Source: Streptomyces sp. M92
GTDB lineage: Bacteria; Actinomycetota; Actinomycetes; Streptomycetales; Streptomycetaceae
DNA length: 64,000 nt
Reading direction: 5' to 3'
NCBI RefSeq assembly: GCF_028473745.1
Contig: NZ_CP101137.1
Location: 248,001-312,000 of the forward strand
The notes beneath the pieces were generated by a model. It saw nothing but the letters and a program-made list of their open reading frames with translations, ran no database searches and had not been told where the DNA came from. A program made the translations under genes and the position numbers. Numbering within the stretch: the stretch's first letter is position 1; each line of letters begins with the position of its first letter. Shown one piece after another: positions 1 to 8,838 of this stretch.

Positions 1-90
1 GCAGACGTCTGGGCCTTCATCCTCCTCATCCTCGTACTGCTGTTCAGGCCACAGGGCCTGCTCGGCGAGCGCGTCGCGGACAGGGCGTGA
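1..90 (+). CDS. livH: C-terminal end of branched-chain amino-acid ABC permease (LivH type), partial
   Basis: Only the last 29 codons are in the window, so the gene begins upstream. The tail reads as one hydrophobic helix (WAFILLILVLLF) followed by RPQGLLGE, which is the usual ending of LivH/LivM-type inner-membrane permeases. Its TGA overlaps the GTG of the next permease gene (GTGA). Identity as the LivH partner is inferred from this ending and from livM, livG and livF following in order; the solute-binding protein gene is not visible here. Confidence 0.75.
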   Translation, partial: ADVWAFILLILVLLFRPQGLLGERVADRA

Positions 91-1919
91 CACCGATGAC
101 CACACAAACCACCGAAAAGACCCCCAACACCCCCGCCACCGACGCGGCGACCGGCCTCATCGGCATCCCACCGCACCTCGGACGCGCCCTCGCCACCGGC
201 GGCGGCCTCCTCACCATCGTCTCCACCTTCCTCGCCTGGACCTGGACCACCGCCTTCCCCGGCAACCTCACCGTCTACGGCTACCCAGGCGGCCTCCAAG
301 TCCTCGTCCTCATCGGCGGCGCCCTCACCACCCTCCTCGGCCTCTCCTCCTACGGCGTCAAAGGCCTCCGCTGGCTCACCCCCGCCGGCGCCGACGCCGC
401 ACTCAGGTTCGCCGCACTCGCCACCTTCACGACCACCTGGTACACCGCCCTCGCCATCAGCCTCCAACTCGGCGGCCTGGTCAACCTCGAACCCGGCGCC
501 TACATCGCGGCGATCGTCACCCTCGCAGCCCTCCTCGGCGCCCTCGCACTCCCCTTCGAGCGCCCCGCACCCGACCCCATCGACCCCGACGAGACAGGCT
601 GGGAACTCACCAAGCACCGCGCCGGCCACGCCTGGCAAACCATCAAGGCCGCCTTCGCCGCCGACGAGCCCGGCCCCGTACGCGCCCTGCCCTCCTACGC
701 CGAAATCCTCATCATCGTCGCGGTCCTCACCGTCTGCCTCACCGTCTTCACCTACGGCATCGGCACCGAGTACGACGAACTCTTCGTCGGCTTCCTGATC
801 ACGGCCGGATTCGGCTTCGCAGCCGCCCACAAAGCGGGCCTCATCCGCCAGGCCACCCAGATCACCGCACGGCACCAGACCATCACCATCTGGGGCGCCT
901 TCGTCGCCGCGGCACTGTTCCCCTTCACCCAGACCGACGACCAGTACGCCACCATCGGCGTCTACATCCTGATCTTCGCCACCGTCGCCCTGGGCCTCAA
1001 CATCGTCGTCGGCCTCGCCGGCCTCCTCGACCTCGGCTACGTCGCCTTCCTCGGCGTCGGCGCCTACGCCGCCGCCCTCGTCTCCGGCTCCCCCAGCTCC
1101 CCCTTCGGCGTCCACTTCCCCTTCTGGGCCGCCGTCCTGGTCGGCGCCGCCGCCTCACTGATCTTCGGCGTACTGATCGGCGCCCCGACCCTGCGGCTGC
1201 GCGGTGACTACCTCGCCATCGTGACCCTCGGCTTCGGAGAGATCTTCCGCATCGCCGTCCTCAACATGGACGGCACCTCCGGACCCGACATCACCAACGG
1301 CTCCAACGGCATCTCCGCCGTGCCGGACCTGAACATCCTCGGATTCGACCTCGGCGCCCGACACGACATCCTCGGTGTCACCATCGGCCGGTTCGCCAAC
1401 TACTTCTTCCTGATGCTGATCATCACCGCCGTCGTCGTCCTCGTCTTCCGACGCAGCAGCGACTCACGCATCGGCCGAGCCTGGGTCGCCATCCGCGAGG
1501 ACGAGACCGCCGCCCTCGCCATGGGCATCAACGGATTCCGCGTCAAACTGATCGCGTTCGCCGTCGGCGCCGCCCTCGCCGGCCTCGCCGGCACCGTCCA
1601 GGCACACGTCACCTACACCGTGACCCCCGAGCAGTACCTCTTCGCCGGCACCACCCCACCCAACTCAGCGTTCCTCCTCGCCGCCGTCGTCCTCGGCGGC
1701 ATGGGCACCATCGGCGGACCCCTCCTCGGCGCCGCACTGCTCTTCCTCATCCCCAACAAGCTCCAGTTCCTCGGCGACTACCAGCTCCTCGCCTTCGGAC
1801 TCGCGCTCGTCCTCCTCATGCGGTTCCGGCCCGAAGGCCTCATCCCCAACCGGCGCCGCCAACTGGAATTCCACGACACGGCCGAAGCGCCCGCAGTCCT
1901 CGGCAAGACAGGGGCCTGA
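87..1919 (+). CDS. livM: Branched-chain amino-acid ABC transporter permease LivM, long N-terminal form
   Basis: Inner-membrane permease of a high-affinity leucine/isoleucine/valine importer. The conserved LivM core occupies about residues 265-595, with GLNIVVGLAGLLDLGYVAF and the cytoplasmic loop GAPTLRLRGDYLAIVTLGFGEI that contacts the ATPases, then RIGRAWVAIREDE and PEGL near the end. Unusually, about 260 residues precede the core: several extra hydrophobic segments (around residues 30-55, 65-85, 105-130, 135-155), a charged loop, and two more near 205-250. Common LivM proteins are about 320-420 residues, so this 610-residue form carries an extra membrane domain. GTG at 87 overlaps the livH stop; ATG at 96 is an alternative start. 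Confidence 0.9.
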   Translation: MTPMTTQTTEKTPNTPATDAATGLIGIPPHLGRALATGGGLLTIVSTFLAWTWTTAFPGNLTVYGYPGGLQVLVLIGGALTTLLGLSSYGVKGLRWLTPAGADAALRFAALATFTTTWYTALAISLQLGGLVNLEPGAYIAAIVTLAALLGALALPFERPAPDPIDPDETGWELTKHRAGHAWQTIKAAFAADEPGPVRALPSYAEILIIVAVLTVCLTVFTYGIGTEYDELFVGFLITAGFGFAAAHKAGLIRQATQITARHQTITIWGAFVAAALFPFTQTDDQYATIGVYILIFATVALGLNIVVGLAGLLDLGYVAFLGVGAYAAALVSGSPSSPFGVHFPFWAAVLVGAAASLIFGVLIGAPTLRLRGDYLAIVTLGFGEIFRIAVLNMDGTSGPDITNGSNGISAVPDLNILGFDLGARHDILGVTIGRFANYFFLMLIITAVVVLVFRRSSDSRIGRAWVAIREDETAALAMGINGFRVKLIAFAVGAALAGLAGTVQAHVTYTVTPEQYLFAGTTPPNSAFLLAAVVLGGMGTIGGPLLGAALLFLIPNKLQFLGDYQLLAFGLALVLLMRFRPEGLIPNRRRQLEFHDTAEAPAVLGKTGA

Positions 1920-1924
1920 CCACC

Positions 1925-2838
<914 letters not shown>

Positions 2839-2842
<4 letters not shown>

Positions 2843-3555
2843 CCGCACTCCTCGAGGTCGAGGACCTCCGCGTCGCCTACGGCAAGATCGAAGCCGTCAA
2901 AGGCATCACCTTCAAGGTCGACGCCGGCGAAGTCGTCACCCTCATCGGCACCAACGGCGCCGGCAAGACCACCACCCTGCGCACCCTCTCCGGCCTCCTC
3001 AAGCCGGTCGGCGGACAGATCAAGTTCGGCGGCAAGTCGCTCAAGAAGACCCCCGCCCACCAGATCGTCTCCCTCGGACTCGCCCACTCCCCCGAGGGCC
3101 GGCACATCTTCCCCCGCATGACCATCGAGGACAACCTCCGCCTCGGCGCCTTCCTCCGCAACGACAAACCCGGCATCGAGAAGGACATCCAACGCGCCTA
3201 CGACCTCTTCCCCATCCTCGGCGAACGCCGCAAGCAAGCCGCCGGCACCCTCTCCGGCGGCGAACAGCAAATGCTCGCCATGGGCCGCGCCCTGATGTCC
3301 CAGCCGAAGCTCCTCATGCTCGACGAACCCTCCATGGGCCTCTCCCCGATCATGATGCAGAAGATCATGCAGACCATCGCCGAACTGAAGTCCCAGGGCA
3401 CCACCATCCTGCTCGTCGAGCAGAACGCCCAAGCCGCCCTCTCCCTCGCCGACCACGGCCACGTCATGGAAGTCGGCAACATCGTCCTCTCCGGCAGCGG
3501 ACAGGACCTCCTGCACGACGAGTCCGTCCGCAAGGCCTACCTCGGCGAGGACTGA
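2839..3555 (+). CDS. livF: Branched-chain amino-acid ABC transporter ATP-binding protein LivF
   Basis: Second ATPase of the importer. At 238 residues it has the family's normal length. Walker A is GTNGAGKTT (residues 37-45), with Thr where LivG has Pro; the signature is LSGGEQQMLAMGRAL and Walker B LLMLDEPSMGLSP, the SMGLSP form being characteristic of LivF. The LLVEQNAQAAL switch region follows. The ATG overlaps the livG stop by 4 bp, and a strong hairpin 18 bp past the stop ends the operon. Confidence 0.95.
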
Positions 3556-3573
3556 CCCGACCCGGACACGGCA

Positions 3574-3608
3574 GAGGCCCGCGCCCCCACACCGGGGACG
3601 CGGGCCTC
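3574..3608. terminator. Terminator hairpin between convergent livF and the ANTAR regulator
   Basis: Perfect 10-bp inverted repeat GAGGCCCGCG / CGCGGGCCTC around a 15-nt loop. It lies between the livF stop and the stop of the minus-strand regulator, so it can serve both. There is no U-tract, as is common in streptomycetes. Confidence 0.75.
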
Positions 3609-3620
3609 AGCCGTACGCAC

Positions 3621-4277
3621 TCAGCCCTTCGACGCCTTCTTCTCCTCGGCGTCCTGAATGACCGCCTCGGCAACCTGCTGCATCGACATCCGCCGATCCA
3701 TCGACGTCTTCTGGATCCACCGGAACGCCGCCGGCTCCGTCAGCCCGTACTCCGTCTGCAACACCGACTTCGCCCGGTCCACCAGCTTCCGCGTCTCCAG
3801 CCGCTGGCTGAGGTCGGCGACCTCCTTCTCCAGCGTCTTCAGCTCCGTGAACCGCGAGACGGCCATCTCGATCGCCGGGACGACATCACTCTTGCTGAAC
3901 GGCTTCACGAGATACGCCATCGCACCGGCGTCCCGCGCCCGCTCCACCAGGTCGCGCTGAGAAAACGCCGTCAGCATCAGCACCGGCGCGATGCTCTCCT
4001 CGGCGATCTTCTCCGCCGCGGAGATGCCGTCCAGCTTCGGCATCTTCACGTCCAGGATCACCAGGTCCGGCTTGTGCTCACGGGCCAACTCCACGGCCTC
4101 CTCACCGTCACCGGCCTCGCCGACCACGGAGTAGCCCTCCTCCTCCAGCATCTCTTTGAGATCCAGCCGGATGAGCGCCTCGTCCTCGGCGATGACGACA
4201 CGGGTCGTCAGCGGAGGCACGTGCGACTTGTCGTCGTCGTTCACGTCGGCGGGCTGGGGCGACTCGGGGGCGGTCAC
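3621..4277 (-). CDS. pdtaR: ANTAR-domain response regulator (PdtaR type)
   Basis: Two-component regulator that acts on RNA rather than DNA. The receiver domain (about residues 25-145) has the acidic pocket EDE (31-33), phospho-acceptor Asp76 in LVILDVKMP, the TAF switch Thr and Lys125 in VKPF. An ANTAR domain (about 155-210) follows, with KLVDRAKSVLQTEYGLTE and AFRWIQKTSMDRRMSM. ANTAR proteins bind paired hexanucleotide-loop RNA stems and can relieve termination. The GTG start at 4277 is set by an AAGGAG site 7 nt upstream, and a TAGGCT -10 box lies at 4320-4325. No sensor kinase is adjacent, as is usual for PdtaR; the targets cannot be read from this window. Confidence 0.9.
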   Translation of the reverse strand: MTAPESPQPADVNDDDKSHVPPLTTRVVIAEDEALIRLDLKEMLEEEGYSVVGEAGDGEEAVELAREHKPDLVILDVKMPKLDGISAAEKIAEESIAPVLMLTAFSQRDLVERARDAGAMAYLVKPFSKSDVVPAIEMAVSRFTELKTLEKEVADLSQRLETRKLVDRAKSVLQTEYGLTEPAAFRWIQKTSMDRRMSMQQVAEAVIQDAEEKKASKG

Positions 4278-4319
4278 GTGGGCGCTCCTTGTTCCGGGGC
4301 AGGCGGTACTGCTTCCAAG

Positions 4320-4325
4320 AGCCTA
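4320..4325 (-). promoter_or_regulatory. -10 box (TAGGCT) for the ANTAR regulator
   Basis: TAGGCT on the minus strand fits the streptomycete -10 pattern TAG-purine-purine-T. It gives a short leader of about 35 nt containing the AAGGAG ribosome site of the regulator gene. A clear -35 is not seen. Confidence 0.45.
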
Positions 4326-4354
4326 CCTAGCTGCGGCTGACGAGGGTGAACCGG

Positions 4355-4360
4355 TACACT
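4355..4360 (+). promoter_or_regulatory. -10 box (TACACT) of the tRNA-Leu gene
   Basis: TACACT lies 15 bp before the mature tRNA 5' end, so transcription would start about 8-9 nt ahead of the tRNA. The -35 is weak (CTGCGG, 18-bp spacing). Confidence 0.4.
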
Positions 4361-4375
4361 CCTGATGGCTGACCA

Positions 4376-4460
4376 GCCGGGTTGGCGGAACTGGCATACG
4401 CGGATGTCTCAAACACATCTGTTCGAAAGGACATACGGGTTCGAGTCCCGTACCCGGCAC
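4376..4460 (+). tRNA. tRNA-Leu, anticodon CAA
   Basis: An 85-nt class II tRNA. The acceptor arm GCCGGGT pairs perfectly with ACCCGGC, with discriminator A at 4460. The anticodon stem GATGT/ACATC encloses loop CTCAAAC, giving anticodon CAA that reads UUG. A long variable arm follows, and the T arm has the GGTTCGAGTCC loop and stem. CCA is not encoded. A strong terminator lies 8 nt downstream, so it is transcribed alone. Confidence 0.95.
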
Positions 4461-4468
4461 AGACATCA

Positions 4469-4508
4469 AAAAGCGGAAGATCACGTTCGCGTGATCGTCC
4501 GCTTTTTC
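4469..4508 (+). terminator. Rho-independent terminator after tRNA-Leu
   Basis: Arms AAAAAGCGGA and TCCGCTTTTT plus an inner GATCACG/CGTGATC stem closed by a TTCG tetraloop; one mismatch splits the stem. It ends in a T-run, so it is a classical intrinsic terminator, readable in either direction. Confidence 0.9.
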
Positions 4509-4545
4509 ATACCCCGAGTGACTGCAGTTAACTCAGTGTGTTCCC

Positions 4546-5325
4546 ATGGAACAGCACAGTCCTTCGATCCGCGCACACGCTGTCGCGCTCATGAACCAGG
4601 GAGTCCCCAACCACGTTGTTGCCGCACAGCTCGACATCCCACGGGGCACCGTGAGCTGGTGGCGCAGCGAGGACCGCAGAGCGCGCGGCGAGGCGTATAG
4701 GCAACCAACCGATTGCCCTCGGTGCACAGGTCGCCAGTTCGACGAGGTTGCGTACGCCTACCTACTGGGCCTGTACCTCGGCGACGGTCACATCGTCTCG
4801 AAGCCCAGCCAGCATCACCTGTCGATCTTCTGCGACGCTACACACACCAGTTTGATCGAAGCAGCGGCAGACGCCATGCGCAAGGTCATGCCGCTACCCA
4901 GCGTTCGTCCACGCCGGAAACCTGGGTGCGTGGAGGTCAAGTCGTACACGAAGCACTGGTGCTGCATGTTCCCCCAGCACGGCCCCGGAAAAAAGCACGA
5001 GCGCACGATCGCCCTTGAGGCGTGGCAACAGATCATTGTTGACGCGCACCCTTGGGAGTTCATCCGGGGCCTCATCCACTCTGACGGCTGTCGTATCACC
5101 AACTGGACTACGAAGACCGTCGGCGGCGTTCGTAAGCGCTACGAGTACACGCGCTACTTCTTCAGCAATAAGTCGGACGACATCCGCGCGCTGTTCACCA
5201 GCGCCCTCGCCACGGTCGGCGTCGAGTGGACCACCCTCGCCCGAGGCAGTGACCCCTTCAACATCTCCGTAGCCCGCAAAGCCTCCGTAGCCCTCATGGA
5301 CGCCCACGTCGGCCCCAAGTACTGA
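4546..5325 (+). CDS. Free-standing LAGLIDADG-type homing endonuclease with N-terminal helix-turn-helix
   Basis: A 259-residue protein. Residues 6-45 look like a resolvase/IS-type helix-turn-helix (VAAQLDIPRGTVSWWR), followed by a CPRC pair. Two LAGLIDADG-like motifs stand about 100 residues apart, LLGLYLGDG (73-81) and FIRGLIHSDG (172-181), each ending in the acidic residue that binds catalytic metal. That is the layout of a single-chain, two-motif DNA endonuclease. It sits 85 bp after tRNA-Leu with no host gene around it. Its base composition is visibly lower in GC than the flanking genes and codon choice is less extreme, which suggests transfer. No clear ribosome site precedes the ATG. Such proteins are often annotated as transcriptional regulators, and whether it still cuts DNA is unknown. 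Its stop is only 2 bp from the convergent pyk stop. Confidence 0.75.
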   Translation: MEQHSPSIRAHAVALMNQGVPNHVVAAQLDIPRGTVSWWRSEDRRARGEAYRQPTDCPRCTGRQFDEVAYAYLLGLYLGDGHIVSKPSQHHLSIFCDATHTSLIEAAADAMRKVMPLPSVRPRRKPGCVEVKSYTKHWCCMFPQHGPGKKHERTIALEAWQQIIVDAHPWEFIRGLIHSDGCRITNWTTKTVGGVRKRYEYTRYFFSNKSDDIRALFTSALATVGVEWTTLARGSDPFNISVARKASVALMDAHVGPKY

Positions 5326-5327
5326 AG

Positions 5328-6764
5328 CTACTTGGGACTGTCGTCCTCCCCGATGTGGTGCACCCGCACCAGATTGGTCGTGCCCGACACCCCCGGCGGT
5401 GAGCCGGCCGTGATGACCACGACGTCGCCCTTCTCGCAGCGCCCGTAGCGCAGGAGCAGCTCGTCCACCTGGTCGACCATCGCGTCCGTGGAGTCGGCGT
5501 GGGGGCCGAGGAAGGTTTCCACGCCCCAGGTCAGGCTGAGCTGGGAGCGCGTCGCCGGTTCGGGGGTGAAGGCGAGGAGGGGGATGGGTGAGCGGTAGCG
5601 GGAGAGGCGGCGGACGGTGTCGCCGGACTGGGTGAAGGCGACGAGGAACTTCGCGTCGAGGAAGTCGCCGATCTCCGCGGCCGCGCGGGCGACGGCGCCG
5701 CCCTGGGTGCGGGGCTTGTTGCGTTCGGTGAGGGGTGGCAGGCCCTTGGCGAGGATGTCCTCCTCGGCCGCTTCGACGATCTTGGCCATCGTCCGCACCG
5801 TGTCGACGGCGTGCTTGCCGACGCTGGTTTCGCCGGAGAGCATCACGGCGTCGGTGCCGTCGATGACGGCGTTGGCGACGTCGGAGGCTTCGGCTCGGGT
5901 GGGGCGGGCGTTGTCGATCATGGAGTCGAGCATCTGGGTGGCGACGATGACGGGCTTGGCGTTGCGCTTGGCCAGTTTGATCGCGCGCTTTTGGACGATG
6001 GGGACCTGTTCGAGGGGCATTTCGACGCCGAGGTCGCCGCGGGCGACCATGATGCCGTCGAAGGCGGCGACGATGTCGTCGATGTTCTCGACGGCCTGGG
6101 GTTTTTCGACTTTGGCGATGACGGGGAGGCGGCGGCCTTCTTCGTCCATGATGCGGTGGACGTCGAGGACGTCGCGTCCGCTGCGGACGAAGGACAGGGC
6201 GATGACGTCGAAGCCGGCCCGCAGGGCCCAGCGGAGGTCGTCCTCGTCCTTCTTGGAGAGGGCGGGGACGGAGACGGCGACGCCGGGGAGGTTGAGGCCT
6301 TTGTGGTCGGAGACCATGCCGCCTTCGATCACCTTGGTGTGGACGCGGGGGCCGTCGATGTCGGTGACTTCGAGGCAGACCTTGCCGTCGTCGACGAGTA
6401 CGCGTTCGCCGGGGGTGACGTCGGTGGCGAGGCCGGCGTAGGTGGTGCCGCAGGTGTGGCGGTCGCCCTGCACGCCCTCCTCGACGGTGATGGTGAAGGT
6501 GTCGCCGCGTTCGAGGAGTACGGGTCCTTCGGTGAAGTGGCCGAGTCTGATCTTCGGGCCCTGAAGGTCGGCGAGGGCGCCGACGCTGCGGCCGGTTTCG
6601 TCGGCGGCCTTGCGGACTCGGTTATAGCGCTCTTCGTGTTCGGTGTGGGTGCCGTGGCTGAAATTGAAGCGGGCGATGTCCATTCCGGCGTCGACCAGGG
6701 CTTTGATCTGGTCGTACGAGTCGGTGGCGGGCCCCAGGGTACAGACGATCTTTGCTCGGCGCAT
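5328..6764 (-). CDS. pyk: Pyruvate kinase
   Basis: Final glycolytic step: phosphoenolpyruvate + ADP to pyruvate + ATP. At 478 residues it is normal length. The N-terminal TIM-barrel start is MRRAKIVCTLGPA with the substrate-binding RFNFSHG. The active-site signature is IAKVEKPQAVENID, its Lys being catalytic, followed by MVARGDLGVE, which supplies metal and substrate ligands. The C-terminal allosteric domain starts after ARAAAEIGDFLDAK. There is no ribosome site ahead of the ATG, but a TAGGCT -10 box ends 6 nt before it, so the mRNA is probably leaderless. Many streptomycetes have two pyk genes; this may be one of a pair. Confidence 0.97.
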   Translation of the reverse strand: MRRAKIVCTLGPATDSYDQIKALVDAGMDIARFNFSHGTHTEHEERYNRVRKAADETGRSVGALADLQGPKIRLGHFTEGPVLLERGDTFTITVEEGVQGDRHTCGTTYAGLATDVTPGERVLVDDGKVCLEVTDIDGPRVHTKVIEGGMVSDHKGLNLPGVAVSVPALSKKDEDDLRWALRAGFDVIALSFVRSGRDVLDVHRIMDEEGRRLPVIAKVEKPQAVENIDDIVAAFDGIMVARGDLGVEMPLEQVPIVQKRAIKLAKRNAKPVIVATQMLDSMIDNARPTRAEASDVANAVIDGTDAVMLSGETSVGKHAVDTVRTMAKIVEAAEEDILAKGLPPLTERNKPRTQGGAVARAAAEIGDFLDAKFLVAFTQSGDTVRRLSRYRSPIPLLAFTPEPATRSQLSLTWGVETFLGPHADSTDAMVDQVDELLLRYGRCEKGDVVVITAGSPPGVSGTTNLVRVHHIGEDDSPK

Positions 6765-6770
6765 GGGTCG

Positions 6771-6776
6771 AGCCTA
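6771..6776 (-). promoter_or_regulatory. -10 box for a leaderless pyk transcript
   Basis: TAGGCT on the minus strand, 6 nt from the pyk ATG. At that distance transcription would start at or next to the A of the ATG, matching the absence of a Shine-Dalgarno site. No convincing -35 is seen. Confidence 0.45.
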
Positions 6777-6915
6777 TGACTTACTGCCGGGTAGCGAATT
6801 GTTCACGCATGACCACTCAACAACCTTTGGGTAAAGGGTTATTGACAAGTGTTGAATTGTGCGGCTGCCCGCTCCTATGAGCGTTCGTCCAGGCTTCCGC
6901 CGTCGCCGCCACCCC

Positions 6916-6943
6916 TTGACAGAGGGCATGTTCAGGACAGAAT
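6916..6943 (+). promoter_or_regulatory. Promoter of the 5'-nucleotidase gene
   Basis: TTGACA (6916-6921), 16-bp spacer, CAGAAT (6938-6943). This is a full -35 consensus with a good -10, and it leaves a leader of about 45 nt carrying a GAGGAGAG ribosome site before the ATG at 6996. Confidence 0.65.
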
Positions 6944-6995
6944 CTACGCGCGTTGCCGACTCGTGCACGGGTCACTGAACCGAGGAGAGCCAGCC

Positions 6996-8810
6996 ATGCC
7001 GTTGAACCGCCGGAAGTTCCTGAGCAGGTCCGCAGTGACGGGGGCGGGTGTCGCGCTGGCCGGTGCGGCGGTGGCTCCGGCTGCCGAGGCGGCCCCGGCC
7101 GACAAGGGCCCCAAGGGCCGTCGGAAGCCGAAGCGTTATGCCCTGACCGTCCTCGGCACCACCGACCTGCACGGGCACGTCTTCAACTGGGACTACTTCA
7201 AGGACGCCGAGTACGCCGACTCGGCGGGCAACGCCCAGGGCCTGGCGCGTGTCTCGACGCTGGTGAACCAGGTCCGGGAGGAGAAGGGCCGCGGCAACAC
7301 GCTGCTGCTGGACGCGGGCGACACCATCCAGGGCACCCCGCTGACGTACTACTACGCCAAGGTCGATCCGATCACCGCCCAGGGTGGTCCGGTGCATCCG
7401 ATGGCGCAGGCGATGAACGCGATCGGGTACGACGCGGTGGCGCTCGGGAATCACGAGTTCAACTACGGCATCGAGACGCTGCGCAAGTTCGAGGAGCAGT
7501 GCGATTTCCCGCTGCTGGGTGCGAACGCGGTGGACGCGAAGACGCTGCGGCCGGCCTTTCCGCCGTACTTCATGAAGACGTTCCGGGTGAAGGGGGCGCC
7601 GCCGGTGAAGGTGGCGGTGCTGGGGTTGACGAATCCGGGTATCGCGATCTGGGACAAGGCGTACGTGCAGGGGAAGCTGGCGTTCCCGGGGCTTGAGGAG
7701 CAGGCGGCCAAGTGGGTGCCGAAGCTGCGTTCGATGGGTGCGGACGTGGTGGTGGTGTCGGCGCACTCGGGGTCGTCGGGTACGTCGTCGTACGGTGATC
7801 AGCTTCCGTACGTGGAGAACGCGGCGGCGAACGTGGCGCGGCTGGTGCCGGGTATCGACGCGATTCTGGTGGGGCACGCGCACACGGAGATCGCGGAGCT
7901 GAAGGTCGAGAACGAGGAGACCGGGAAGACGGTCGTGCTGTCTGAGCCGCTGTGTTACGCCGAGCGGCTCACTCTGTTCGATTTCGAGCTGTTCTTCGAG
8001 CGGGGCCGGTGGCATGTGGAGTCGGTGCGGGCGTCGCTGCGGGACTCGGCCACGGTCGAGGACGATCCCGCGATCACGCGGCTGCTGACGGACGAGCACG
8101 AGAAGGTGGTGGCGTACGTCAATCAGGTGGTCGGTACGGCGACGGAGACGTTGACGACGGTGGAGGCGCGGTACAAGGACGCGCCGATCATCGATCTGAT
8201 CACCAGGGTGCAGGAGGACGTGGTCAGGGAGGCCCTGGCGGGTACGGAGTATGCGTCGCTGCCGGTTCTCGCCCAGGCGTCGCCGTTCTCGCGGACTTCG
8301 GAGATTCCGGCGGGTGAGGTGACGATCCGGGATCTGTCGAGTCTGTACGTGTATGACAACACGCTGGTGGCGAAGTTGATGACGGGTGCGCAGTTGCGGG
8401 CGTACCTGGAGTATTCGGCGGAGTACTACGTGCGGACGGCGGCGGGGGCGCCGGTGGATGTGGCGAAGCTGACGAACGCGAACGGTCGTCCGGACTACAA
8501 CTACGACTACGTGTCGGGGCTGACGTACGAGATCGATGTCGCGCAAGCGCCCGGTTCGCGGATCCGGGATCTCGCGTTCGGGGGTGTGCCGATGGCGGAT
8601 GACGCGGAGTTCGTGCTGGCGGTGAACAACTACCGGGCCAATGGTGGTGGTGCGTTTCCGCATGTGGCGTCGGCCCGGGAGTTGTGGTCGGAGTCGACGG
8701 AGATCCGTACGCGGATCGCCGAGTGGGTGACGGCGAAGGGTGTGCTGGATCCGGCGGACTTCGCGTCGGTGGACTGGAGGCTGACGCGGGACGGTGTGCC
8801 GGTGTTCTGA
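6996..8810 (+). CDS. Tat-exported bifunctional metallophosphatase/5'-nucleotidase (UshA-like)
   Basis: Extracytoplasmic enzyme that likely releases phosphate from nucleotides or UDP-sugars. The N-terminus has a twin-arginine signal (NRRKFLSRS, then a hydrophobic stretch ending AEAAPA), pointing to folded export. The calcineurin-like domain has the family's metal motifs: TDLHGH, DAGDTIQG, GNHEFNYG, SAHSG and GHAHTE. The C-terminal 5'-nucleotidase domain contains YVYDNTL, a nucleobase-contact loop and NYRANGGGAFP. The protein is 604 residues, normal for the family. The ATG at 6996 is chosen because GAGGAGAG lies just upstream and the Tat motif starts at residue 5. Nearby genes give no clue to substrate. 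Confidence 0.9.
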   Translation: MPLNRRKFLSRSAVTGAGVALAGAAVAPAAEAAPADKGPKGRRKPKRYALTVLGTTDLHGHVFNWDYFKDAEYADSAGNAQGLARVSTLVNQVREEKGRGNTLLLDAGDTIQGTPLTYYYAKVDPITAQGGPVHPMAQAMNAIGYDAVALGNHEFNYGIETLRKFEEQCDFPLLGANAVDAKTLRPAFPPYFMKTFRVKGAPPVKVAVLGLTNPGIAIWDKAYVQGKLAFPGLEEQAAKWVPKLRSMGADVVVVSAHSGSSGTSSYGDQLPYVENAAANVARLVPGIDAILVGHAHTEIAELKVENEETGKTVVLSEPLCYAERLTLFDFELFFERGRWHVESVRASLRDSATVEDDPAITRLLTDEHEKVVAYVNQVVGTATETLTTVEARYKDAPIIDLITRVQEDVVREALAGTEYASLPVLAQASPFSRTSEIPAGEVTIRDLSSLYVYDNTLVAKLMTGAQLRAYLEYSAEYYVRTAAGAPVDVAKLTNANGRPDYNYDYVSGLTYEIDVAQAPGSRIRDLAFGGVPMADDAEFVLAVNNYRANGGGAFPHVASARELWSESTEIRTRIAEWVTAKGVLDPADFASVDWRLTRDGVPVF

Positions 8811-8838
8811 GTTCGGCGTTTTCGGGGGTGGTGCGGCC

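Noticed and set aside
4376..4460. tRNA-Leu as an integration site for an actinomycete element
   Set aside because: I looked for a second copy of the tRNA 3' end nearby and saw none; there is no integrase, excisionase or replication gene, only the single endonuclease gene.
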